Shown piece by piece: positions 24,705-32,110 of a stretch of 35,653 nucleotides of DNA. Under the pieces are notes generated by a model. It was not told where the DNA came from, searched no databases, and saw only the letters and a list, made by a program, of their open reading frames with translations. Both the position numbers and the translations under genes were made by a program. Each line of letters starts with the position of its first letter. Position 1 is the stretch's first letter. Origin of the DNA: Candidatus Aminicenantes bacterium JdFR-78 (GTDB lineage Bacteria; Acidobacteriota; Aminicenantia; JdFR-78); assembly GCA_002010665.1 (NCBI GenBank), contig MTON01000001.1:1-35653 (forward strand), written 5' to 3'.

Positions 24705-25127
24705 TTATTGCTCTCTTTCCAAAAAATTTTCAATATAAAGAGCAAATTTACCCAGCTCATCAATTTTTTGAAGATTTTCATATACTTTTTTAAAATCAAT
24801 ATAAAGATATTCATGGACTATTATATTCCTGAAAGAAATGATTCTCTTAAATAATTTTCCATATTCTTTTGGTATAACCCCTTTTTCAGCTAATATTTCA
24901 GGAATATCTGCATATTTCTCTGGTGGTTTCCACCCCTTTTCAGAAATTATATGACTTGCAATATCTACACACGCTTCTATTGCAACTTCAAATTCTCTTA
25001 ATACAATATCCTGTATTTCCCAATTTTTTACAAATTCCTCCATAGAAACTTTCTGTTTACTTCTTAGTCTCTTCAAGCTTTCTTCGAGCCTTTCAAGTCT
25101 TTTCCTTATTACCGATTCAGAAACCAA
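24705..25127 (-). CDS. HepT-like HEPN-domain toxin (DUF86)
   Basis: This 140-residue all-helical protein has the HEPN active-site motif R-x4-H-x-Y at R100-N-I-I-V-H105-E-Y107 in SFRNIIVHEYL. In studied HepT/MntA pairs the HEPN protein is an RNase toxin and the tyrosine of this motif is AMPylated by MntA. Here all three key residues are present, so the toxin is probably functional. It overlaps the end of the antitoxin gene by 11 nt, in the usual order (antitoxin first). It converges with the MBL operon 2 nt from its stop. Confidence 0.9.
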   Translation of the reverse strand: MVSESVIRKRLERLEESLKRLRSKQKVSMEEFVKNWEIQDIVLREFEVAIEACVDIASHIISEKGWKPPEKYADIPEILAEKGVIPKEYGKLFKRIISFRNIIVHEYLYIDFKKVYENLQKIDELGKFALYIENFLEREQ

Positions 25128-25560
25128 AGCGCCCCTCCTTTATTCTTTTCTTCATACCTTCCCACATTTTTAAGCGATGATACCCGAAGTCAAGAAATTC
25201 CTTCAATTTTTTTACTAGAAAAGAAATTCTTTTAATTTCATCCTTTGAGAAGAGAAGTTTTCCTGTATTTAACACAGAATATATAAGGAATGGTGTTGCT
25301 TCATTTAATATCACAAGATCTATCTCATCAGTTTTTAAAACCTCACTTATCAAAGTCAAAAGTTCAAGTTTTCTATCCCAAATTTTATTTTGGGGCTCGA
25401 TGTATATGCCTATATCTATATCACTTAAAGGACTAATTTTCCCTTTTCCATAACTACCAAAAATATAGGCGAAAACTATATCCTTTTCTTTTTCGAGCTT
25501 ATTCTTAAGTTCAGACAATAATGGATTGATATCTTGAGTTATTTTTTTTCTTTTTATCAT
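25117..25560 (-). CDS. MntA-like nucleotidyltransferase antitoxin
   Basis: This 147-residue minimal nucleotidyltransferase has the GSx10DxD motif: G35-S36 in YIFGSYGKGKISPLSDIDIG, with D47 and D49, and a third acidic position D78 in TDEIDLVILN. It would transfer AMP to the HepT tyrosine and silence the toxin. The basic start MIKRKKI and the lysine/arginine-rich tail (KMWEGMKKRIKEGR) may contact nucleic acid or HepT. It starts 104 nt from the divergent diguanylate cyclase gene. Confidence 0.9.
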   Translation of the reverse strand: MIKRKKITQDINPLLSELKNKLEKEKDIVFAYIFGSYGKGKISPLSDIDIGIYIEPQNKIWDRKLELLTLISEVLKTDEIDLVILNEATPFLIYSVLNTGKLLFSKDEIKRISFLVKKLKEFLDFGYHRLKMWEGMKKRIKEGRFGF

Positions 25561-25664
25561 TTTAGATATGTTATTTCATTTACTAAAAATTTTCAACTTT
25601 GTTTTAGCGTTGTAATTATAATTTGATATTTTAGTCTTTCTGTTTTATATTTATATGAAGTTAA

Positions 25665-26906
25665 ATGAAAAATAGCGAGAAGGAAGTTCGAGGGCCTCTT
25701 AGTCTTTTTAGTGCCATTAAAGACAGAAATATAATTAATAAAGAACTAAATAGAGGATTTTTACGCCTGAAATTCTCTCCTCCTGTTGAAGAAGCTTTCA
25801 CTAATTATTATTTCCATCATTCCATTACTCTAATGAGAATCTCTTTTATTTTGGGTCTACTTATTTATGCCTCCTTTGGGATCCTTGATATGCTGATTTA
25901 TCCAGAATTTTTAAAAGCCCTGTGGGCAGTTAGATTCGGTATCGGGTGTCCTATTATATGGGCTATTTTTTTCGCCTCCTTTTATGTAAAGAAAGAAATT
26001 CACCTTCAATTAATAACAAGCATAGGTGTATTTACGATAGGAATCACTGTAATAATTATGCTAATAATTATTTCCTCAGATCCTTCTCAAAAATATTATG
26101 TTGGGTTAATGCTTGTGATATTTTATGGATATTTAGCTATAGGTCTGAGATTTCGATATGCTATTCCTGCATGCTGGGGGATAGCTATTGCTTATTTTCT
26201 TCTATCGTTCTTTTTAATCAGACCCGAATTTCACTTTCTTATTAGTAATTCTTTTACATTGTTTTTTGCTAATTTAATTGGAATGATAGGAAACTTTTTA
26301 TTTGAAAAATCCATTCGCAGGAATTTCCTTTTATCCAATCTTATTAGTATAGATAAAGAGGAATTAGAAGCCATAAATCTGGAATTAGAAAAACTCTCTG
26401 TTACTGACGAACTTACCAAACTTGCAAACCGCCGCTATTTTGAAGATTTTTTGGAAAAAGAATGGAGCAGTGCTATGCGTTACAGATATCCTATTTCGCT
26501 CATGATGATAGATATAGATTATTTTAAAAATTACAATGACCATTACGGACATAGAGCAGGAGATGAATGTCTTGTGAGAATTGCTTCTGCAATAAAAGAC
26601 TTTGAGAGACGACATGGTGATCTGGTAGCAAGATATGGAGGAGAAGAGTTCGTTATGATTCTTTCAGGAACTGATGCAGATAATGGAAGGAGAATAGCTG
26701 AAGAAATTAGAAAAAAAATTATGGATTTAAGAATTCCCCATCCTGCTTCTGCAATCAGTGATGTTGTGACAGTTAGTATAGGAGCTGTTACATTAATTCC
26801 TTCAAAAAATATTCAAAAGGAAGATGTTTTAGAAGCAGCGGATAAAGCCCTGTATCAGGCTAAAAGTGAGGGCAGAAATAGAACAGTGTATGTGGAATTG
26901 AATTAG
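25665..26906 (+). CDS. Membrane-bound diguanylate cyclase (GGDEF)
   Basis: This 413-residue protein has a cytoplasmic N-terminus, five or six membrane helices (~55-80, 88-107, 113-136, 145-162, 167-186, 193-213), a short coiled linker (ISIDKEELEAINLELEKLS) and a GGDEF domain from ~246 (TDELTKLANRRYFEDFL). The active-site motif is GGEEF at 325-329 and the product-inhibition I-site RHGD is at 316-319, five residues before it. MIDIDYFKNYND (~281-292) supplies the metal aspartates. It should make cyclic di-GMP under feedback control in response to a membrane signal. I recognise no named sensor domain. Confidence 0.92.
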   Translation: MKNSEKEVRGPLSLFSAIKDRNIINKELNRGFLRLKFSPPVEEAFTNYYFHHSITLMRISFILGLLIYASFGILDMLIYPEFLKALWAVRFGIGCPIIWAIFFASFYVKKEIHLQLITSIGVFTIGITVIIMLIIISSDPSQKYYVGLMLVIFYGYLAIGLRFRYAIPACWGIAIAYFLLSFFLIRPEFHFLISNSFTLFFANLIGMIGNFLFEKSIRRNFLLSNLISIDKEELEAINLELEKLSVTDELTKLANRRYFEDFLEKEWSSAMRYRYPISLMMIDIDYFKNYNDHYGHRAGDECLVRIASAIKDFERRHGDLVARYGGEEFVMILSGTDADNGRRIAEEIRKKIMDLRIPHPASAISDVVTVSIGAVTLIPSKNIQKEDVLEAADKALYQAKSEGRNRTVYVELN

Positions 26907-26909
26907 ATA

Positions 26910-27884
26910 CTAACTTTTATTTTTCTTTTTAAAATTTTGAGATGAAGCTTCCAGATAAATTTCTGCATCTGGAATTATATTTTTTATTTTTTGCTCAATT
27001 TCTAAGTTCAATTTCTTTATCTCTTTTACAGTAAGAGAATCCTCATAATCAATTTCAAGAGTGACAAGAACTTTGTTTGAGCCCAAATGCATAGTTTTTA
27101 ATTTCAAAACTTCTTTTATTCCCTCGGAGGACTTAACAATCTTCAGTATCTTCTTTCTCTTAGAGAGACTAACAGCCTCGCCAATTAGCAGATTTTTTAT
27201 CTCATATGCAAGAAAGGAGGCGAAAATCATCAATAAAATTCCTATTATTAAAGAGGCAATTGCATCTATTATAATTTTTTTCGTAAAATAAGCAAGAGTA
27301 ATAGCAACTCCTGCAATTGATAAACCAGTAAGTGCAAGCAAGTCTTCCACAAATACTGCCAAATTCACAGGGTCTTTAGTGTGCTTTACTCCTTCCCAGA
27401 AATTCTTATACTGCTCCCTTTTCATTTCCTTTTTTATATTTCTAACTGCGATTCTAAATGCATAACTTTCAAAAACAAATGCTGAAAAAATTGCAAAATA
27501 ATTCAGATAAAGATTCTTAATGGGTTCTGGATTTAAAAGCTTATGATATCCTTCCCTTATAGAAAATATACCTGCTATTCCGAATAAAAGGATTGCAACC
27601 ACAAAAGACCAGAAAAATTGTTCTTTTCCATGGCCAAAAGGATGCTGGACATCAGGTGGCTTTTTACTTTTTTTAAGTCCATAGAGTAAAAGGACCTGAT
27701 TTAAAGTGTCAGAGACAGAATGATAGGATTCTGCAAGCATGGCAGATGAACCACTTACAAGCCCTGCAATAAATTTTATAATTGCTATTCCAGTATTTGC
27801 TAATAAAGCTGAAATTACTGCCCTTTTACTGCCCTGACGCATAAGTGAATTTAATATATATATCTTTGTCTTCTCTCTTGTCAA
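26910..27884 (-). CDS. Cation diffusion facilitator (CDF) metal transporter
   Basis: This 324-residue protein has six membrane helices and a C-terminal CDF dimerisation domain (~225-310). Characteristic motifs are SGSSAMLAESYHSVSD (~44-59, metal-site H55 and D59), HPFGHGK (81-87) and FVEDLLALTGLSIAG (~175-189, with E-D in the second metal half-site). HTKDPVNLAVFVEDLLALTG recalls the ZNT9/SLC30A9-like branch rather than FieF. The likely substrate is Zn2+ or another divalent ion leaving the cytoplasm. Its stop is 3 nt from the convergent GGDEF stop. Confidence 0.9.
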   Translation of the reverse strand: MTREKTKIYILNSLMRQGSKRAVISALLANTGIAIIKFIAGLVSGSSAMLAESYHSVSDTLNQVLLLYGLKKSKKPPDVQHPFGHGKEQFFWSFVVAILLFGIAGIFSIREGYHKLLNPEPIKNLYLNYFAIFSAFVFESYAFRIAVRNIKKEMKREQYKNFWEGVKHTKDPVNLAVFVEDLLALTGLSIAGVAITLAYFTKKIIIDAIASLIIGILLMIFASFLAYEIKNLLIGEAVSLSKRKKILKIVKSSEGIKEVLKLKTMHLGSNKVLVTLEIDYEDSLTVKEIKKLNLEIEQKIKNIIPDAEIYLEASSQNFKKKNKS

Positions 27885-27951
27885 ATTTCAAATTTTTCTA
27901 TTTTTGATCGAGTTAAAATTGAAAAGATCCAGATTAGACAATCCTGAGATA

Positions 27952-28665
27952 TTAACTTATACCAATTATAAAATGAAACCATATGTATTCAACAAAAATA
28001 TAAACTATGCTCTTTATTACCCAGAAAATAAAGATGATTAGAAGAGATTTCTTGAAAGTAATTTTGAAAATATAGAAAATACCAAAGGCTAAGACGAGAA
28101 GGGTCCATATGTAGAAGAAATCAAATTGGTTAAGAATTAAAAAAGAAGTAGATGGAAAACTGATTTTTGGGAAAAATATTGCAAGACTTGTGGTTATTAA
28201 GGATGATTTTTTTAGGAATACAATGCACAGTCTGACTATATTTCCTAAAATTAAATGTATGAAATTAGCATGAAGAAATGAAGAAAACAGGCATTTAAAG
28301 TCTCCTTGGTGAGAGAAAAGGCGTGAAATTCCAAAAATCACAGAACTTGAGATTAGAAGTCCAATAATTGTTATTACTGGAACAAAAAGAAAGGAATGAA
28401 AAATTCTGGAAAGCAGAGTCGGATTTTCAGTTCTTTCAATTAATTTCTCAAATTTTTCCACTCCAATTTTCTCCTGAAGTTTAACATTATTCCTTAACAT
28501 ATCTGCAGAATCTTTAGCTTTATAAGGTCCAATTAAAAAAGAATACACTGCAACACCTATAAGCAAGACAATTAAAACTTTTTTCCACTCTGGTCTCTCG
28601 GAAATCTCTTTAAAGGTTTGATTTGGTTTAAAAATTACTTCGTGGAATTTTTGTAAGAGATTCAT
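27952..28665 (-). CDS. YIP1-family membrane protein
   Basis: This 237-residue protein opens with MNLLQKFHEVIFKPNQTFKE, the usual 'F..P..TF..I' lead of bacterial YIP1 proteins. It then has about five membrane helices (~28-45, 90-115, 135-150, 180-205, 210-235). A strong AAGGAGTT precedes the ATG. The bacterial members have no established function. It lies 67 nt upstream of the CDF gene in the same direction, so co-transcription is possible. Confidence 0.75.
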   Translation of the reverse strand: MNLLQKFHEVIFKPNQTFKEISERPEWKKVLIVLLIGVAVYSFLIGPYKAKDSADMLRNNVKLQEKIGVEKFEKLIERTENPTLLSRIFHSFLFVPVITIIGLLISSSVIFGISRLFSHQGDFKCLFSSFLHANFIHLILGNIVRLCIVFLKKSSLITTSLAIFFPKISFPSTSFLILNQFDFFYIWTLLVLAFGIFYIFKITFKKSLLIIFIFWVIKSIVYIFVEYIWFHFIIGIS

Positions 28666-28921
28666 TTTTTAACTCCTTGAATTTTAGGATTTTTACTATT
28701 GTCTTTCTCTAAAAAATTGGATTTTGAATTTTAAAATCTATATATCACCTCCTTCATATAAATGTCCGTAATTTTAAAAATTTTATTGGGTTTTTTTGAA
28801 AATTAGAAGTTTAGAAATTCAAATTATGTTATACTTTACTACTCTTTGTGTCTCTGTGCCTTCTTTATTTTAAAATTTAGACTTTGGATTTACTCCTTAA
28901 TTCTCAGAAAAACGATTAGGT
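28666..28921. other. Gene-free AT-rich stretch with a CACAGAGACACAAAGAG-type element
   Basis: No ORF of interest is found here. Minus-strand CACAGAGACACAAAGAG (within 28843-28864) resembles a phrase I recall from intergenic DNA of many uncultured bacteria. AAGGAGGTGATA (28743-28754, minus) is a near-perfect anti-16S match with no start codon at a useful distance, perhaps a relic. Confidence 0.4.
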
Positions 28922-30142
28922 TTATCTTCCATAAATAATTTCTTTTATGCTTAATCGGATTTCTTTTTTACTACTATATTCCATTAAAGCTTGCCAGCGT
29001 TTTTGTAATTTGCAAAGGTTCTGAAAAGGATCGAACTTGGGCATAGCATCAGTTTTTGCGAGGATAATATTGTTTAACGCCTCTCTACTGCTTTCTCTAT
29101 CGTCATTTGATAAATATTCAAGGGCAAGCATCTCACAAGACCTATATATTTTTTCATCTAAGTCGTGTTTCAGAAAACAGCCCGGATAAGGGTCAAAATC
29201 CTCTGGATAAACCATTTTCATTCTTTTCTCTTTTTTCTGGTTTGCAATTTTCGCACGCTCATACACGAAACGGTAAATATCTTCTCGCAACTGTCTCCAG
29301 GTGGGATGCGCTTTTGGTGGTGGAAGATGCTTAATAGATAGTTGGTTATCTAAAAAGAAATTAAATCCGAACATCTTCGCATTTATCAAAAAGTCTATAT
29401 CTTCTCCTCTGGGAACAAAGGGGTCAAAAGGTACTACAGTAAAAAGACTGTGATGAATAACCATGTTACCACCAAATACAAAAGGAGTCTCTTTCAACCT
29501 CGGTTCAGTCCCAATGATTTTATCAAAGGCTTCGTTCATCTTTTCATATTGATCCCAATATTTCATCCAGGGGCGAAACGGTTTTTTAATATGATAATCA
29601 CCATCTGGTTGGAGATAATATCCAGCTATTGCATTGACAGTTTTACCTCTGATTCTTTTACCTATAAATTCTTTTGCCTTCGACATGAATTTCGGGTCTT
29701 CAAACACTTCATCATCATCAATAAGCACTGCTGCTTCTGAACCCAAAACATGCGGAATAAACATGCATAGATTTCTAACATTAGAATACCCACGTAGTTG
29801 AAGAAGGTCAATATATTCCTCTTTTCCATCGCTGCGCAATAGATTGTGTATCCTTTCGAGATGAGAGTGTCCGAATAGCAACACTTCTATTTTAGTACCG
29901 GAAGATTTTATGATATTGGCAACTTTCTCTTCAACTTGCTTTTCAATATCTTCAGCAGTGGCTACTGCAAGTATTACCAGTTGAAAATCTTTATCCTCTA
30001 ATATGTCCATACTCTGCATTGCCCTAAGTAGTGTACCTTCCTTATCTAAAGGAGTTGGATGATCATATATGGCATCTCCTTCTTTCCAACCAATATCACT
30101 TTCTCTTGCCCAATACGATGGAATTACCATTGTAACTTTCAT
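28922..30142 (-). CDS. GT-A fold glycosyltransferase (GT2-like)
   Basis: This 406-residue protein, without signal peptide, starts MKVTMVIPSYW, the usual GT-A opening. It has the metal-binding D-D-D at 142-144 (AAVLIDDDEVFED), FVFGGNMVIHHSLF (~221-234) as an acceptor-loop segment and PRGEDIDFLI (~244-253), equivalent to the catalytic E-D of GT2 enzymes. The ~70-residue C-terminal part is helical (SCEMLALEYLSNDDRESSRE). It is not in an obvious saccharide cluster, so sugar and acceptor are unknown. The Shine-Dalgarno is AAAAGGAGG. By eye its base composition is richer in G+C than its surroundings, and an attC-like stem follows its upstream edge, so recent acquisition is plausible. Confidence 0.8.
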   Translation of the reverse strand: MKVTMVIPSYWARESDIGWKEGDAIYDHPTPLDKEGTLLRAMQSMDILEDKDFQLVILAVATAEDIEKQVEEKVANIIKSSGTKIEVLLFGHSHLERIHNLLRSDGKEEYIDLLQLRGYSNVRNLCMFIPHVLGSEAAVLIDDDEVFEDPKFMSKAKEFIGKRIRGKTVNAIAGYYLQPDGDYHIKKPFRPWMKYWDQYEKMNEAFDKIIGTEPRLKETPFVFGGNMVIHHSLFTVVPFDPFVPRGEDIDFLINAKMFGFNFFLDNQLSIKHLPPPKAHPTWRQLREDIYRFVYERAKIANQKKEKRMKMVYPEDFDPYPGCFLKHDLDEKIYRSCEMLALEYLSNDDRESSREALNNIILAKTDAMPKFDPFQNLCKLQKRWQALMEYSSKKEIRLSIKEIIYGR

Positions 30143-30181
30143 ATCGTAACTTCCTCCTTTTTTCTTATATAATATGAAATT

Positions 30182-30273
30182 GTGTATAATGTTCGGGGTA
30201 TATTCGAAGTTCCGAGCGAAGCGAGAAATTTGGACAGAGCGTTAGTGAAGCCGGATATACACCTGTTATACGC
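30182..30273. other. Integron attC-like imperfect stem
   Basis: Outer arms GTATAAT (30184-30190) and GTTATAC (30265-30271) pair with one G-T wobble. Inner arms GGGGTATATTCG (30195-30206) and CGGATATACACC (30252-30263) pair with one mismatch and one wobble. The junction is asymmetric (4 nt against 1) and the loop is 45 nt (30207-30251, with CGAGCGAAGCGAG). GTTATAC differs from the attC core GTTRRRY at one base. The layout of paired outer and inner boxes with unequal spacers is that of attC sites, but no integrase is in the window. Confidence 0.45.
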
Positions 30274-30666
30274 CATTTTTTGGTGCATATTACTTCACCT
30301 TATATCTATCTTTTTGATTAAATAAAGTTATGTCCTTATAACCTTTCTTAATTTTTGCACTATGCTTTACACCTTTTGGAATAAAATAAGTGTCTCCCTT
30401 TCTGAAAATGTATTTCTTATTCTCTATGATCAATTCCATTTCGCCATCTAAAATCACACCCCATTGTGCTTCATGTGAATGCTCTGGAATTTCCACATCT
30501 TTCTTAAAACTCATAAAAATGATTTGTTGATTTTCACCCTGGAAAAGATAAGCATTTACTCCGTCAATACCAATATTTACTTTTGGCAGTTTTTTGATTA
30601 TCTCTGGGAAGAAATCCTCTTTTAACATTTTAAATCCTCCTTTTCCTAATCTAAATGGCGTATAAC
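30265..30666. repeat. Inverted 14-mers bounding the cupin gene
   Basis: GTTATACGCCATTT lies on the plus strand at 30265-30278 and, identically, on the minus strand at 30653-30666. The cupin gene fills almost exactly the 374 nt between. The second copy overlaps the end of the 85-codon ORF. Confidence 0.8.
30290..30628 (-). CDS. Small cupin-domain protein
   Basis: This 112-residue protein consists of a single cupin barrel. Motif 1 is DVEIPEHSHEAQWGVILDGE (~45-64) with the HxH pair and a glutamate or glutamine position. Motif 2 is FRKGDTYFIPKGVKHSAKI (~79-97) with its histidine. Such stand-alone cupins bind a metal and act as small enzymes or sensors; nothing here indicates the substrate. A clear GGAGG precedes the start. 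It is enclosed by inverted 14-mers and adjoins the attC-like stem, so it may be a mobile cassette gene. Confidence 0.85.
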   Translation of the reverse strand: MLKEDFFPEIIKKLPKVNIGIDGVNAYLFQGENQQIIFMSFKKDVEIPEHSHEAQWGVILDGEMELIIENKKYIFRKGDTYFIPKGVKHSAKIKKGYKDITLFNQKDRYKVK

Positions 30667-30903
30667 TCGTTCATATAAGAACTGGTTCGCATATTCTTCC
30701 AAAAAGGAAGTATATCCGAACTTTGTATAATACCTTCTTGGTAAACCATTGTCATCTGTCCTGCTTTCAAATAATCCCTCCAAAGGAGTTTTTATATATG
30801 ATAAATTTCTTGTACTTATATGAATGTGAATCTCAGTCATTTTTGGACTTTTGAAACCGATTGACTCCTTCGCATATGAAAAAAATTCCTTGCGCTTTCG
30901 CAC
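30646..30903 (-). CDS. Doubtful 85-residue ORF with an internal hairpin
   Basis: The frame starts with GTG at 30903, lacks a Shine-Dalgarno and encodes MRKRKEFFSYAKESIGFKSP, then TEIHIHISTRNLSYIKTP, ending NQFLYERVIRHLD. I recognise no family. The last codons are supplied by the inverted 14-mer GTTATACGCCATTT and the C-terminal third by the hairpin at 30685-30721. It could be the tail of a broken gene, or a cassette ORF running into its recombination site. Confidence 0.3.
   Translation of the reverse strand: MRKRKEFFSYAKESIGFKSPKMTEIHIHISTRNLSYIKTPLEGLFESRTDDNGLPRRYYTKFGYTSFLEEYANQFLYERVIRHLD
30685..30721. repeat. Strong 16-bp inverted repeat with a 5-nt loop
   Basis: GTTCGCATATTCTTCC (30685-30700), loop AAAAA, GGAAGTATATCCGAAC (30706-30721). 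The arms match at 14 of 16 positions. It shares GGATATAC (on the minus strand) with the attC-like stem at 30182-30273 and sits 19 nt from the second 14-mer. Confidence 0.75.
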
Positions 30904-31001
30904 ATAATATATAAATATAAAATCAAAAAATCAAGCCAGCGAATTTATTACATTTAAATTGATTTATTTTTATAATTTATAATTTGGATTTTGGAATTTG
31001 C

Positions 31002-32108
31002 TTAGTATGTGTTTCCAAGCAAGTGAATGTTGCCTATTTTTACTTTTTTTAGGCCTGCTTTTAAGGCTACTTCTCTGCATTTTTGAGCATGGTTTCTGGA
31101 AGTTGTTGGCAAATCTGGCATGTAAAAATGGGGATAAAAACCCAACAAAGAATAAGGAATTTCTGGATTTAAATCTGCAATAAATTTTGCAATCTGATAC
31201 ACTTCATTTTCATCCACATATCCTGGCACAAGAAGGGTGCTCGCAATTAAAAGAGGAGGATCTTTTCTGTATTTTATCCATTCTGAAGCATAAGCAAAAT
31301 TTTCTAAGGTTCTTCGATTACTCACTCCACAAAGCGCAATATGTAAATTCTCGTTCCAGGCTTTTAAATCGAATTTTACGCATCCTCCTGATTCTAATGA
31401 AAGCTCGAGCATTTTTTTAAGAAGTCTTTGATTCATTGAGCCATTTGTCTCCCAGCAAATTCTCAATATTCTTCCTTTATTCATTTTTAATGCCAGGCGG
31501 GAGGCTTTTATTGCATGTGATAATTGTGGAGTTGGGTCTCCTCCAAAATAGCAAATACATGAAGTACGTGAGTCAACTGCGCTTGCTAATTCATATGCAG
31601 TAATATTCTGTTTACTTTCAATATACTCCCTGAAATGCCAGTTCTGGCAGAATAGGCAGTTAAAACTGCATCCATGATAAAAAACTGCTAAATTTTTATA
31701 TCCATATTCTGGTCCTTCAGAATAGGAAAATTTAGGATAACCAGCTCCAGTTCCTCCTGGACAGACCCAATCACCAACACAATTCGTTGGCAAGGAATCA
31801 TAATACCACGAAAGATTTCCTCTTTCACCTGAAGGAGCCTTAAATTTTCCTCCATCATTTTTCCGCAAACCACAGTATCCTTTCTCACCCTCACCAATTA
31901 TGCATTCATTTATGCAGAAATCACATTTTATTCCATCCTCGCTTTTAGGAGGTTCTGCAGGTAATCCAAATCTTTCATGACTTATGGCATGAATCTTTCT
32001 AATCTGAGGCAGAACTTTTTCAAATTTTTCTTTTATACATTTAGCACATAGATTTAAAAATTTAGAAATCAGAATGGATTCCTGACCGCAATTAATGCAT
32101 TTTGCCAT
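31002..32108 (-). CDS. PflA-like radical SAM enzyme with N-terminal Cys-rich region
   Basis: This 368-residue protein starts with a CxxC...CxxC zinc-ribbon (C4, C7, C21, C24) and then a four-cysteine module C62-x2-C65-x3-C69-x9-C79 (ends GEKGYC). The radical SAM cluster motif is C147-x3-C151-x2-C154 in FYHGCSFNCLFCQNWHF, followed by CYFGGDPTPQ (~196-205) and CWETNG (~229-234). The second cysteine module has exactly the spacing found in the AmrS-like protein at 33621-34637, so the two are divergent paralogues (COG1180 type). Its substrate is unknown. It starts 2 nt after the glycosidase-like gene, whose last codons supply the Shine-Dalgarno (AAGGAG). Confidence 0.82.
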   Translation of the reverse strand: MAKCINCGQESILISKFLNLCAKCIKEKFEKVLPQIRKIHAISHERFGLPAEPPKSEDGIKCDFCINECIIGEGEKGYCGLRKNDGGKFKAPSGERGNLSWYYDSLPTNCVGDWVCPGGTGAGYPKFSYSEGPEYGYKNLAVFYHGCSFNCLFCQNWHFREYIESKQNITAYELASAVDSRTSCICYFGGDPTPQLSHAIKASRLALKMNKGRILRICWETNGSMNQRLLKKMLELSLESGGCVKFDLKAWNENLHIALCGVSNRRTLENFAYASEWIKYRKDPPLLIASTLLVPGYVDENEVYQIAKFIADLNPEIPYSLLGFYPHFYMPDLPTTSRNHAQKCREVALKAGLKKVKIGNIHLLGNTY

Positions 32109-32110
32109 TT

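Noticed and set aside
28828-28834. GTTATAC as a third attC core
   Set aside because: A seven-base match in AT-rich DNA with no paired arm nearby.
29107-29740. Plus-strand ORFs opposite the glycosyltransferase gene
   Set aside because: They are antisense shadows without ribosome sites or recognisable motifs.
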